This document shows, piece by piece, positions 51,596-60,870 of a DNA stretch of 64,000 bases; the first letter of the stretch is position 1; each line of letters starts with the position of its first letter. The notes under the pieces are model-generated. The model was not told the origin of the DNA, made no database searches, and saw only the letters and a list, made by a program, of their open reading frames with translations. The stretch comes from Polaribacter porphyrae (GTDB lineage: Bacteria > Bacteroidota > Bacteroidia > Flavobacteriales > Flavobacteriaceae): positions 2,967,554 to 3,031,553 of the forward strand of contig NZ_MSCN01000001.1 in NCBI RefSeq assembly GCF_002954685.1, read 5' to 3'. The position numbers and the translations under genes were made by a program.

Positions 51596-53950
51596 TTATA
51601 AAAACTTATCTGCTTTTACGTTTGTATCTCTTTTTTTGCGTTTTAAATTTTTGTTTTTTCCGCCAAATAAATAAGAAAGTCCTACAAAAACAGATCTAGA
51701 ATCTCTTCGAAATTCTCCTGTTTGTATAATGGTTCTGTATGCCTCAAAAGCAAAACGTTGCGTTCTAAAAATATCGTTAAAATTAACACTTAATGTTCCT
51801 TTTCCTTTAGCAAAATTATATCTAGCTCCTGCATTTACAAAGTAGTTTTCTTTCAATTCATATTGTAAAACTTTTTGTTTTCCAGTATATAAAGCAAACA
51901 ATTGAAAGGTTAAGTTTTTACTCGCTTTAAAACTTTGGTTAATTTTTGCATTTAATAAAGTATTATTTACAGACACACTTTCGTTTTCTATAACACCCTT
52001 TTGTTCTCTAGAATACACATCAAAACTACTGTTAATTGTCCACCAATTTAAGGGTTTGTAGGAAGCAGAAAGTTCTAAACCGTAAGCATTATTATCATCA
52101 AAATTATCATAATCAATGATTAATAAATTAGGATTATTGGTGTCAAAAAATCCTCTTCTATTAATTTCATCAGAAATTTGTCTGTAAAAACCACCAAAAG
52201 TAATATTGCCTTTATTAATTTTTCTGGTATAATTTAATTCTATCGAGTTTGTAAATTGAGGCACTAAACTTGGATTACCAGTGATAATAATTTGAGGGGT
52301 GTTTAAAAGTCTAATTGGGTTTATTTGGTTTAAAGAAGGTCTGTCTATTCTTCTACTAAAACTAAATTGATATGAGTTTTTACTAGTTTCACTGGGCACA
52401 TATTTTAAAAATCCTGAAGGAAATATGTTAAACAATTTATCTGTGAAGAAAAAAGGAGCTTCTCCGTTTTCAAAAAAATTTGCAGCCACATTATAATCTT
52501 CTAATCGTACACCAAAATTGTATTGCCATTTATGCCAAAACTGACTTATAGTTGCATAAAAAGAATAGATTTCTCTATCATAAGAAAATGCAGAGTTGTT
52601 AAAATTTGGGTTTCCAGTTTCATAAATATTATCGGTTTTTCTAATTCTAGTTTCTAAACCTAATTCTAGAGTTGTATTGTCTGAAATTGGATTTGTATAG
52701 TCTAAATTAATAGTTGTGTTTGTTCTCTTGTTGGCAATTAATTCTGTATAATCTATAGAAGGTCTATTCCCTGAAAAAATAAAATCATAAGTATTTTCAC
52801 TATCTAAAGTGTTGTAATCTACCTCTAGCTCAATACTGTGTTTTTCTTTATTAAAATCGTGTTTAAAATCAAAATTGTAACTAGCATTGGTATTTTCTGT
52901 ATTGGTAATATCAATTTGATTAAAATTATCAGCAGGATTGTTAAAAAAGAGAATACCTCTATTACCATCAATATTATTATTTACAAAATTTTGATTGGTG
53001 TAAAAAGAGAATGTATTTTTATCGTTGATAAAATAATCAAATCCTAGTTTTACTAAATGAGAAGTATTATCGTTAACATTATCTGTGGTTTGTGAAGTTT
53101 TTTCAATTGTTCTAGTAACTTTTCCAAAAGATAGACTTTTGCCAAAATTATTCCCATAATTTCCATAAAAATTTATTTTACCTCTTCTATAATTTAGGTT
53201 GATGGAGTTGTTGTATCTCGCTCTTTCTCCGTAAGTAAAACCAGTATTAAACGAACCGTTAAAACCTAAATTCGCATCTTTTTTTAAGATAAAATTTATA
53301 ATTCCACTCATTCCTTCAGGATTGTACTTTGCTGACGGATTTGTGATTAACTCAATCGTTTTTAAAGAAGTTGCTGGTATTTGTTGTAACAATTCTCTTG
53401 ATGATAAATTGGTTGGTTTTCCATCAATAAGAATTCTAACATTTTCATTTCCTCGTAAAGAAATATCTCCATCTTGATTAATACTTACAGAAGGTATATT
53501 TGTCATAATATCACTTGCAGAAGCACCAACTGTGGTTAAATCTTTACCAATAGTTATAACTTTTCTATCAACTTTTTGCATAATTGTAGAACGTTCTACT
53601 GTAATTGCCACAGCATCTAGAGAAGTAGCATCTTCTTCTAAAAGAATAGTTCCTAAATCAATTTTGGTTTTATTTTTAGTAAACGCTATTGTTTTAGAAA
53701 ATGTTTTAAAACCTATAAATTGAACCTCAAGAGTATACGTATTTAATTCAATTTTTGAAATTTTGAACCTTCCATTATTATCAGTAATTCCGCCAGAAAC
53801 TATTTTGTCAGAAGATTTTATAATGATGTTTGCATATGATATTGCTTCTTTGGTTTCTTTATCTAAAATTTTACCTGATACAGTTCCTTTCTGTGCAATT
53901 AAAGAAGAAGAAAAAACAATTAGAATTAATAAAATTAAAGTGTTTTTCAT
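51596..53950 (-). CDS. Outer-membrane beta-barrel family protein / TonB-dependent receptor
   Basis: A 784-aa receptor: signal peptide (to about 19), carboxypeptidase-like domain (KGTVSGKILDKETKEAISYA), plug (VGASASDIMTNIPSVSINQD, then NPSAKYNPEGMSGIINFILK) and a large barrel followed by a basic tail (FGGKNKNLKRKKRDTNVK). It starts 2 bp after the YceI gene on the same strand, so the two form an operon. The pairing suggests uptake and periplasmic carriage of a hydrophobic ligand, though this is speculative. Confidence 0.92.
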   Translation of the reverse strand: MKNTLILLILIVFSSSLIAQKGTVSGKILDKETKEAISYANIIIKSSDKIVSGGITDNNGRFKISKIELNTYTLEVQFIGFKTFSKTIAFTKNKTKIDLGTILLEEDATSLDAVAITVERSTIMQKVDRKVITIGKDLTTVGASASDIMTNIPSVSINQDGDISLRGNENVRILIDGKPTNLSSRELLQQIPATSLKTIELITNPSAKYNPEGMSGIINFILKKDANLGFNGSFNTGFTYGERARYNNSINLNYRRGKINFYGNYGNNFGKSLSFGKVTRTIEKTSQTTDNVNDNTSHLVKLGFDYFINDKNTFSFYTNQNFVNNNIDGNRGILFFNNPADNFNQIDITNTENTNASYNFDFKHDFNKEKHSIELEVDYNTLDSENTYDFIFSGNRPSIDYTELIANKRTNTTINLDYTNPISDNTTLELGLETRIRKTDNIYETGNPNFNNSAFSYDREIYSFYATISQFWHKWQYNFGVRLEDYNVAANFFENGEAPFFFTDKLFNIFPSGFLKYVPSETSKNSYQFSFSRRIDRPSLNQINPIRLLNTPQIIITGNPSLVPQFTNSIELNYTRKINKGNITFGGFYRQISDEINRRGFFDTNNPNLLIIDYDNFDDNNAYGLELSASYKPLNWWTINSSFDVYSREQKGVIENESVSVNNTLLNAKINQSFKASKNLTFQLFALYTGKQKVLQYELKENYFVNAGARYNFAKGKGTLSVNFNDIFRTQRFAFEAYRTIIQTGEFRRDSRSVFVGLSYLFGGKNKNLKRKKRDTNVKADKFL

Positions 53951-53952
53951 AT

Positions 53953-54564
53953 TTATTTTTCTTCAACTAAATTTACTTCTGCAGTAAGTTTTACATCTTG
54001 TCCTAAAGCAAATTTTGCTGGTGGATAATTTGTGCCAACATTAAATTCTTCTCTTTTAATTACACCAGTAATTGTAAGAAATTTGTTATTATTTTTAAAT
54101 CTTGGGTGTATAAATGTACCTTTATCAATCGCCTTTAAAACAATACTTTTTGTTATGCCTGTCATTGTAAAATTGCCTTCTATTTCATACTCTTTTTCTC
54201 CTGTTTTACGAATATTAGTACTTACAAATGTTATGTTTGGGTGTTGGGTTGCATCAAAAAAATCTTTTGATATTAAGTGCTTATCTCTATTGGATTGATT
54301 TGTATTTATAGAATTTGTTTCAATAGTAATAGTTACAGAAGAAATTTTACCATCTTCTTGTATAAAAGAACCCGAATATTTATCAAAAACACCTTTAATA
54401 TTTCCAATTTTAAAATAGGTTATTTCAAAGCCAATTTTTGTATGATTAGTATCTATTTTCCAATTCGATTTTTGAGAAACGATTAGCAATGAGTGTAAAG
54501 CGAATAACAAAACTAATATTGTAGTTTTATTAAAAATAATTGTTTGTTTTTTAATTGATATCAT
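53953..54564 (-). CDS. YceI family periplasmic protein
   Basis: A 203-aa YceI protein with an N-terminal hydrophobic signal (ILVLLFALHSLLIVSQ). Family blocks include NWKIDTNHTKIGFEITYFKI, SGSFIQEDGKISSVTITIET, KDFFDATQHPNITFVST and FTMTGITKSIVLKA. YceI proteins bind isoprenoid-like ligands. It precedes a receptor gene by 2 bp and is divergent from a LytS/LytTR pair, which probably controls the unit. It is only distantly similar to the YceI protein at 37332. Confidence 0.93.
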   Translation of the reverse strand: MISIKKQTIIFNKTTILVLLFALHSLLIVSQKSNWKIDTNHTKIGFEITYFKIGNIKGVFDKYSGSFIQEDGKISSVTITIETNSINTNQSNRDKHLISKDFFDATQHPNITFVSTNIRKTGEKEYEIEGNFTMTGITKSIVLKAIDKGTFIHPRFKNNNKFLTITGVIKREEFNVGTNYPPAKFALGQDVKLTAEVNLVEEK

Positions 54565-54779
54565 CTTTTGTTTTTTAAATTATTTAGCCAAAGTAGATAT
54601 CGTTTTTACTTGTTTTATGTGATGCAGACAGATGTAAATTACCCAATGCCAAACAGAAGAAAGTAGTTGATGAGTTGTTTTGTAGTCGTTTAATGCTTGT
54701 TAGACATCACTTTATTAGTATTTATACTTTATTTTATAAATACCCCTTTTAGAATCGTATCTTTATTTTTTACAAAAAA

Positions 54780-55841
54780 ATGGTGCAAAATATCCGAACA
54801 TTTTTAAAAAATTCAAAACTTAAATATCTTATATTCTGGATATTAATTTTTCTGTTTTCTGCATCAACTTCTAGCTGGTACTATACAACTTCAGAAGAAT
54901 TGATAATTACTTATGTAATAAGATCTGGTTTGCAAATTACAATGGCTTTTATTATTTTAGAATTCTTAATTCCGAATCTCTTATATCAAAAGAAAAAAAA
55001 TGCTTTTATAATATCCTTTGTTGGAGTTTTATTGATGTTCTATGTGGTTTGTACTTTAATTTATATGAATTATTTCGAACCAACTTTTCCCAAAACGTAT
55101 CAGAATTATATAAAACGTTTTAATGATACTTCTTTTTTTGGAAGGCTAACTAATTATAGCGAGTTTATTGTAAAAAGTTTATATCTTTTATATCCAACAT
55201 TATTATTGTTGATTTTTAAATTGTTGGTAGAAAAACAAAACGTATTACATTTAAATGAGCAGAAAAAAATAGCTGAATTAACTGCTTTAAAAAATCAATT
55301 AAATCCTCATTTTTTATTCAATACTTTAAACAATTTGTATGTTTTAGCTTTAAAAAAATCTGATGATGCACCAAAAGTTATTCAAAAACTTTCAGAAATA
55401 TTAGATTATATTTTATATAGATGTAATGATGATTTTGTTCCTTTAAAAAAAGAAATTGAGCTGATAGAAAATTACCTTTCTTTAGAAAAAATAAGATATA
55501 CAAATCGGGTAAACATCACCTTTGAAAAGAATATTACTGGAGAAGAAAAAGTTGCTCCTTTATTGTTGTTGACATTTGTAGAAAACGCCTTTAAACATGG
55601 TGTTGTTAATGAGATTGATAAAGCAAAAATAAATATCAGAATAACAAAAGAAAAAACACACCTTGTTTTTTCAATAGAAAACAGCAAGCCAACAAATATA
55701 AATATAGTATCAAATAAAGAATCTATAGGATTAGAAAATATTAAAAAACAGTTAGAATTATTATATCCTAGAGCTTATAATTTAATTATAGAAAATAATA
55801 CCAACTGGTTTTCTGCCAATTTAAAACTAGATAATGTATAA
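54780..55841 (+). CDS. LytS-type sensor histidine kinase
   Basis: A 353-aa kinase with four membrane helices in residues 13-150, the His_kinase motif QLNPHFLFNTLNNLYVLALK and an HATPase domain (FVENAFKHGV, IGLENIKKQLELLYP). It is the same type as 6096-7073 but with longer loops. It overlaps the response regulator gene by 8 bp. TATCTTTA at 54758-54765 is a near-consensus -7. Confidence 0.95.
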   Translation: MVQNIRTFLKNSKLKYLIFWILIFLFSASTSSWYYTTSEELIITYVIRSGLQITMAFIILEFLIPNLLYQKKKNAFIISFVGVLLMFYVVCTLIYMNYFEPTFPKTYQNYIKRFNDTSFFGRLTNYSEFIVKSLYLLYPTLLLLIFKLLVEKQNVLHLNEQKKIAELTALKNQLNPHFLFNTLNNLYVLALKKSDDAPKVIQKLSEILDYILYRCNDDFVPLKKEIELIENYLSLEKIRYTNRVNITFEKNITGEEKVAPLLLLTFVENAFKHGVVNEIDKAKINIRITKEKTHLVFSIENSKPTNINIVSNKESIGLENIKKQLELLYPRAYNLIIENNTNWFSANLKLDNV

Positions 55842-56535
55842 CTGTGTAATTGTAGATGATGAACCTTTAGCAAGAGAACTTATAGAAAGTTATCTTGAAA
55901 AACTACCCAATTTTAAATTGATAGCTTCTTGCGCTAATGCAATTGAAGCAGGCACTATTTTAACTACAGAAAAAGTAGATTTACTTTTTTTAGATATAGA
56001 AATGCCTGTTTTAAAAGGGACCACTTTTATAAAAAATTTAGCAAATAAACCTAAAGTAATATTTACAACAGCTTATAGAGATTATGCATTAGATAGTTAC
56101 GAATTAGATGCTTTAGACTATTTACTAAAACCTATTTTCTTTGAACGCTTTTTTGCTGCGATTCAAAAATTCTTAAAAACTAAAAATACTGATTGTAACT
56201 TCTCAAATATAAAAAACATTAAAAAAAACAATTACGTTTTTGTAAATAAAGCTAAAAAACAAATTAAAGTAGATTTTGATAAAATTATTTATTTAGAGAG
56301 TTTTAAAGATTATATAAAAATTCATTTTAAAGAAGATACTTTAATGATAAAAGAAAGTATTTCTTCTTTCGAGAAAAAAATTGACAAACGCTTTATCAGA
56401 ATTCACAGATCTTATATTGTAAATAGCGAAAAAATAACTGCGTTTACTAAAAATGATATTGAAGTTGGTAATATTGAAATTCCTATTGGAAACAGTTACA
56501 AAGAAAATATGATTCCTTTTTTAAATGCTATTTAA
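55834..56535 (+). CDS. LytTR-family response regulator
   Basis: A 233-aa regulator: receiver domain with DDE pocket and phospho-acceptor Asp in LLFLDIEMPVLKG, then LytTR domain (FIRIHRSYIVNSEKITAF). It overlaps the kinase gene. Likely targets are the divergent YceI-receptor operon and its own operon. I could not find clear 21-bp-phased sites in the 215-bp intergenic region. Confidence 0.95.
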   Translation: MYNCVIVDDEPLARELIESYLEKLPNFKLIASCANAIEAGTILTTEKVDLLFLDIEMPVLKGTTFIKNLANKPKVIFTTAYRDYALDSYELDALDYLLKPIFFERFFAAIQKFLKTKNTDCNFSNIKNIKKNNYVFVNKAKKQIKVDFDKIIYLESFKDYIKIHFKEDTLMIKESISSFEKKIDKRFIRIHRSYIVNSEKITAFTKNDIEVGNIEIPIGNSYKENMIPFLNAI

Positions 56536-56611
56536 TTAAAAAAAGTACACTTGTACAGATTCAAACTTATAATTCTTACCTTTAAAGTAGATTTGTCTTT
56601 AAATTTAAATA

Positions 56612-57739
56612 ATGATTTTTGAGAGTGTTTTAGACTTTGTTTTACTATTTGGTATCAGTATTGGATTGTTTATTTCTACTACACTATTATTTGTAAAAAA
56701 ACAGAATAATAAGGCGAATAGAACTCTTGCGTTTATACTAATATTAGCAGTAGTAATGCTTTTAGGACGCTTGTTTTTCTTGCGATTCTACAAAGATATT
56801 TTACTCTTTAGAATTGGAACTAGTGTAGATGGAACTGTTTTTATTTTTGGACCATTAGTGTTGCTTTTTTTAAAATCACTTTTATTTAGAGATGATAAAA
56901 AACCGAAAATGAAGATTTGGTATTTTATACCAGCAATTATTTATTGTATTTATGCATTTTATACATTTAGTATGAATAATGATGTTTATTATGAAAAAGT
57001 TACTACAGGTAAATTCAATAAATTCTACTTTTTTATTGAATTGTTAGGTATTATTACCAACAGTTTTTTTGTTTATAAAAGCTATTCTATTTTAAAGAAA
57101 TATCGTTTGTCAGCATCAAAAGAAATCTCATTTAATCAAAATATTGTTTCGTTTTCTAAATATTTTTTAGGAGCTTATGTGTTTAGCATATTGGCTTGGA
57201 TTCTCGGATTTATTTCTGCTTATATATTAGGTTATTATTCCAAAATATTCAATTATGATATGGTTTGGATTTCTATACCTATTTTTATTTATATCATAGG
57301 TTTTTATGTGTTATCACAACCAGAAATTTTTAAGGTTGCTATAAAATCTGAAATTAAAAAAGTACCACAAAAAAGACTTACAGAAGAAAGAATTCTAGCA
57401 TTAAAAAACGAAATAGAAAAATTACTTAAAAAGGATAAAATTTATCATAAAACTAATTTATCTTTGGGTGATTTGGCAAACGAATTAGAAATTTCTAATA
57501 ACGATTTGTCTTGGCTCATTAACAACAGTTACAACACTAATTTTTATGAATTTATAAATAGTTATAGAGTTGATGAATTTATAGAAAGAATTAAAAAAGG
57601 TGATGCAGAAAAACACACAATTTCAGCCATTTCTTTAGATGTTGGTTTCAATTCTAAATCTACATTTTACAAAGCATTTAAGTTGATTACAAATACAACT
57701 CCTGTTAATTATATCAAAAAACTGAAGCTAAAAGGTTAG
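56612..57739 (+). CDS. 7TM-AraC-type transcriptional regulator
   Basis: A 375-aa protein with seven membrane helices (residues about 8-240) and a C-terminal AraC HTH (LSLGDLANELEISNNDLSWL, then ISLDVGFNSKSTFYKAFKLI). It is a more distant member of the same type as 45929-48161. TACCTTTA, a near -7, lies upstream. It starts 76 bp after the LytTR gene and may read the same stimulus. Confidence 0.9.
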   Translation: MIFESVLDFVLLFGISIGLFISTTLLFVKKQNNKANRTLAFILILAVVMLLGRLFFLRFYKDILLFRIGTSVDGTVFIFGPLVLLFLKSLLFRDDKKPKMKIWYFIPAIIYCIYAFYTFSMNNDVYYEKVTTGKFNKFYFFIELLGIITNSFFVYKSYSILKKYRLSASKEISFNQNIVSFSKYFLGAYVFSILAWILGFISAYILGYYSKIFNYDMVWISIPIFIYIIGFYVLSQPEIFKVAIKSEIKKVPQKRLTEERILALKNEIEKLLKKDKIYHKTNLSLGDLANELEISNNDLSWLINNSYNTNFYEFINSYRVDEFIERIKKGDAEKHTISAISLDVGFNSKSTFYKAFKLITNTTPVNYIKKLKLKG

Positions 57740-57821
57740 TTTTTTGTTTCAATTGATACAAACGAACTCTTGTAGAAATTATTCATTTTATATTTCGATT
57801 TCAGAATCAAATCAATCTAAA

Positions 57822-58715
57822 ATGAGAAAAATTATACAGAGTATTATATTGATATTATTCATATCAAATTACACATTTTCACAAAATAATCAACCCAAAG
57901 TAGAAACATTATTATCTGATTTTCCTGCAAATGGTTTTCTAAACGTAGATAAAGATGGTAGCCTCTATATTTCTGAATATGGAGTTTTTGCAAAGACTGG
58001 AGGAAGTGGAAAACGACTTTATAAAGTAGCTCCAAATGGCAAGTTATTAGATTCCATTACCAATCTTTCTGGACCAATAGGAACTGTAAAAGATGCAGAT
58101 GGAAATTTATACATCAACAATGATAATAACACAAAACGAAGCATTATTTTAAAGGTTGATAAAAAAGGAAATCAAACCAAATTTGCAGAAGTTAAAGGCT
58201 GGCCAATTGGAATGAAAACCGATAAAAATGGCATTATCTATTTAACAAATTACAACTCTCCAGAAATTTATACCATTGATAAAAAAGGAAAAGTTAGTGT
58301 TTTTGTAAAAGATGATGAATTGATAGGAACTGCTGGAATCGATTTTGATTCGAAAGGAAATTTAATTGTAGCCAATTTTGCAACAGCAAAAATATTCTCT
58401 ATAAACCCAAAAGGAACCATTAGCAAAATAGCTGAATTAAAAGATATTGTAATTCAAGGTTGGGGAATTGGACATTTAACTGTGCTTGATGATACTATTT
58501 ATGCAACAGGAATTGCAGTAAGTAAAATCTTTAAAATTTCTTTGGATGGAAAAGTAGAAGTATTTGCAGGAAATGGAAAACCAGAAACAAAAGGTGGTTT
58601 GCTAAAAGAAGCATCATTTAATTACCCAAATGGAATTACAAGTGATAAAAAGAACAAAATTCTCTACATTTCTGAATATGGAGCAAAAGGAGGCATTCGA
58701 AAAATTCAGTTGTAG
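57822..58715 (+). CDS. SMP-30/gluconolactonase-like beta-propeller protein
   Basis: A 297-aa secreted protein with signal peptide (MRKIIQSIILILFISNYTFS) and a six-bladed propeller of the SMP-30/NHL type (GFLNVDKDGSLYISEYGVFA, DADGNLYINNDNN, DKNGIIYLTNYNSPEIYTID, FNYPNGITSDKKNKILYISE). Typical family acidic metal ligands are likely. I chose ATG 57822; an in-frame TTG at 57744 adds no signal-like sequence. Enzymatic or structural role unknown. Confidence 0.85.
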   Translation: MRKIIQSIILILFISNYTFSQNNQPKVETLLSDFPANGFLNVDKDGSLYISEYGVFAKTGGSGKRLYKVAPNGKLLDSITNLSGPIGTVKDADGNLYINNDNNTKRSIILKVDKKGNQTKFAEVKGWPIGMKTDKNGIIYLTNYNSPEIYTIDKKGKVSVFVKDDELIGTAGIDFDSKGNLIVANFATAKIFSINPKGTISKIAELKDIVIQGWGIGHLTVLDDTIYATGIAVSKIFKISLDGKVEVFAGNGKPETKGGLLKEASFNYPNGITSDKKNKILYISEYGAKGGIRKIQL

Positions 58716-58820
58716 CTAAAATGAGTTCAAATAAAAAGCAGATTAATACTACAAATTGTATTTAATGTGTTTAAAGACCAAAGACCAAGTGTTAATACTA
58801 ATAAAATCTACTAATTTAAA

Positions 58821-59705
58821 ATGAAATTACATTCTTATAAAAACCTTGTTTTTATCTCAATAATTATTTTATTCTGTTTTCAAATTAACGCTCAAAAAAG
58901 TAAGTGTAATTATTTTAACTTACCAAAACCCGATTTTACTCCACAGACTTTTAACCCAAAAATATTAGATTTAAACGGAAGTTTTAAATTTAACGTTGAA
59001 ATAAAAAGTTGTGATGAAATTTATTTCACAACAATTAATAATAAAGAAAATATTTACTTTTCAAAAAAGGAAAATAACAAATGGAGTAAGCCAAAAATTG
59101 CTTCTTTTTCAAGTCTGAAGTATAGTGATGCAGATCCATTTTTAACCAAAGATAGAAATAGCATATATTTTATTTCAAAAAGACCTACCCATAAAAATGA
59201 CAAAAAATTAGATTGGAATATTTGGGTTAGTGACCGTAAAAATAATGATTGGTTAGAACCAAAACCTCTTCCACAACCAATAAATTCTGATGATTCTAAC
59301 GAATATTTCTTTTCCATTTCAGACAAAGGAAATGTTTTTTTCTCTTCAAACAGAAAAGGTGGAAATGGTTCTTTTGATATTTATACTGCTAAAATTTTGG
59401 GTAAAAATAAATTCTCTAAACCCAAAAACGTAGGTAACCCAATTAGTACAGACAAGTACGAATTTGATCCTTACATTTTTCCTGATGAAAGTGTTATCAT
59501 TTTTTCAATAAATAAAAAAGGCAATAGTAGTTTATATTTTAGTAAAAAAGATAAAAACAATAACTGGACAAGACCTAAAAGTTTAGGAACTAAAATTAAT
59601 ATCACAAATCAAGATTTTGCGCCATCATTATCTGCAGATGGAAAATTCTTGTTTTATTCAAATAATGGAAAACTGAAATGGGTAAGTTCAAAAATTTTAA
59701 AATAG
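58821..59705 (+). CDS. Secreted PD40 (TolB-like) propeller protein
   Basis: A 294-aa protein with signal peptide (to about residue 24) and PD40/WD40-like repeats: SDADPFLTKDRNSIYFISKR, SNEYFFSISDKGNVFFSSNR, EFDPYIFPDESVIIFSINKK and DFAPSLSADGKFLFYSNNGK. Such propellers bind peptides or carbohydrates. It ends 6 bp before the convergent thiL stop, so this is the right edge of the suspected island. Confidence 0.85.
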   Translation: MKLHSYKNLVFISIIILFCFQINAQKSKCNYFNLPKPDFTPQTFNPKILDLNGSFKFNVEIKSCDEIYFTTINNKENIYFSKKENNKWSKPKIASFSSLKYSDADPFLTKDRNSIYFISKRPTHKNDKKLDWNIWVSDRKNNDWLEPKPLPQPINSDDSNEYFFSISDKGNVFFSSNRKGGNGSFDIYTAKILGKNKFSKPKNVGNPISTDKYEFDPYIFPDESVIIFSINKKGNSSLYFSKKDKNNNWTRPKSLGTKINITNQDFAPSLSADGKFLFYSNNGKLKWVSSKILK

Positions 59706-59711
59706 CGTCTG

Positions 59712-60761
59712 TTAATTATTTTTCAAACCATTCCAACCTTGAGCCTTCAATTCAATTTCTTGGTTTGCTCTTGTAATTAATTGTAAACCTTGGTTTTCTG
59801 CTGTAATATGTCCAATAATAGAAAAATTCGGATTAGCTTTTACTTTATCAAAATCAGAAATAGGAACTGTAAACAACAATTCGTAATCTTCTCCTCCACT
59901 TAAAGCAACCATTGTAGAATCTAACTCGAATTCCTCGCAAGTAGAAATTACTTGCGGATCTAAAGGTAATTTATCCTCATAAATTTTACAACCCACTTTA
60001 CTTTGTGTACAAATGTGAAAAAGCTCTGAAGATAATCCATCAGAAATATCAATCATAGAGGTTGGTTTTACTTCCAACTCTTTTAACAAACCAGAAATAT
60101 CTTTACGTGCTTCTGGTTTTAACTGGCGTTCAATTAAATAGGTGTAATTGTCTAAATCAGGTTGATTATTTGGATCAACTTTAAAAACTTGTTTTTCTCT
60201 TTCTAAAACTTGTAATCCTAGATAAGCAGCACCTAAATCTCCAGAAACCACAATTAAATCTGTTTCTTTTGCTCCACTTCTATATACAATATCTTCTTTA
60301 TCAGCTTTACCAATGGCAGTTACAGAAATCAACATTCCTTTGGTAGAAGAAGTAGTATCTCCACCAACTAAATCTACTTTATAAGTATCACAAGCCAATT
60401 GAATACCAGCATACAATTCTTCAATAGCTTCTAATGGAAATCTGTTAGAAACAGCTATAGAAACTGTAATTTGTTCAGCTTTTCCGTTCATTGCATACAC
60501 ATCAGATAAATTTACCATAACAGCTTTGTACCCTAAATGTTTCAAAGGCATATAGCTCAAGTCAAAATGAACGCCTTCTATCAATAAATCTGTTGTAACT
60601 AGAGTTTGCAGTTCAGAAGCATCTAAAACTGCAGCATCATCTCCAACTGCTTTAACTGTTGATTTGTGTTCAACCTTAAAATATTTTGTAATATGATTTA
60701 TTAAGCCAAACTCGCCAAGTTCTGCTAATGATGTTTTACTTTGGTTTTTATCTTCTAACAT
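59712..60761 (-). CDS. thiL: Thiamine-monophosphate kinase
   Basis: A 349-aa ATP-dependent kinase making thiamine diphosphate, an ATP-grasp-like AIR synthase fold enzyme. Landmarks: LAELGEFGLINHITK, VGDDAAVLD, TTDLLIEGVHFDLSYMPLKH, VNLSDVYAMNGKAEQ, GGDTTSSTKG, SGDLGAAYLGLQVL, IDISDGLSSELFHI and SGGEDYELLFTVP. Full length and apparently functional. Its 3' 70 bp are duplicated, decayed, at 45777-45848. A strong promoter at 60766-60795 places the start of transcription close to the ATG. Confidence 0.97.
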   Translation of the reverse strand: MLEDKNQSKTSLAELGEFGLINHITKYFKVEHKSTVKAVGDDAAVLDASELQTLVTTDLLIEGVHFDLSYMPLKHLGYKAVMVNLSDVYAMNGKAEQITVSIAVSNRFPLEAIEELYAGIQLACDTYKVDLVGGDTTSSTKGMLISVTAIGKADKEDIVYRSGAKETDLIVVSGDLGAAYLGLQVLEREKQVFKVDPNNQPDLDNYTYLIERQLKPEARKDISGLLKELEVKPTSMIDISDGLSSELFHICTQSKVGCKIYEDKLPLDPQVISTCEEFELDSTMVALSGGEDYELLFTVPISDFDKVKANPNFSIIGHITAENQGLQLITRANQEIELKAQGWNGLKNN

Positions 60762-60765
60762 ACTG

Positions 60766-60795
60766 CAAAGATAAAGACTTCGATAGTTATAACAA
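60766..60795 (-). promoter_or_regulatory. Strong promoter of thiL
   Basis: On the minus strand TTG (60795-60793), 19 bp and TATCTTTG (60773-60766) match the Bacteroidota consensus. The ATG is at 60761, so with a 5-7-nt spacing the transcript would start at or within a few bases of it, giving a leaderless or nearly leaderless mRNA. Confidence 0.65.
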
Positions 60796-60870
60796 TATAA
60801 TTTACAAAGTTGGTTTTAACAAAAATAGTTACAATTTATTCAGTAATTTAGTAAACTAAATTCAAATCAG

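Noticed and set aside
54565..54779. LytTR sites between YceI and the second LytS gene
   Set aside because: Short repeats such as GTGATG/CATCAC exist, but nothing has clear 21-bp phasing.
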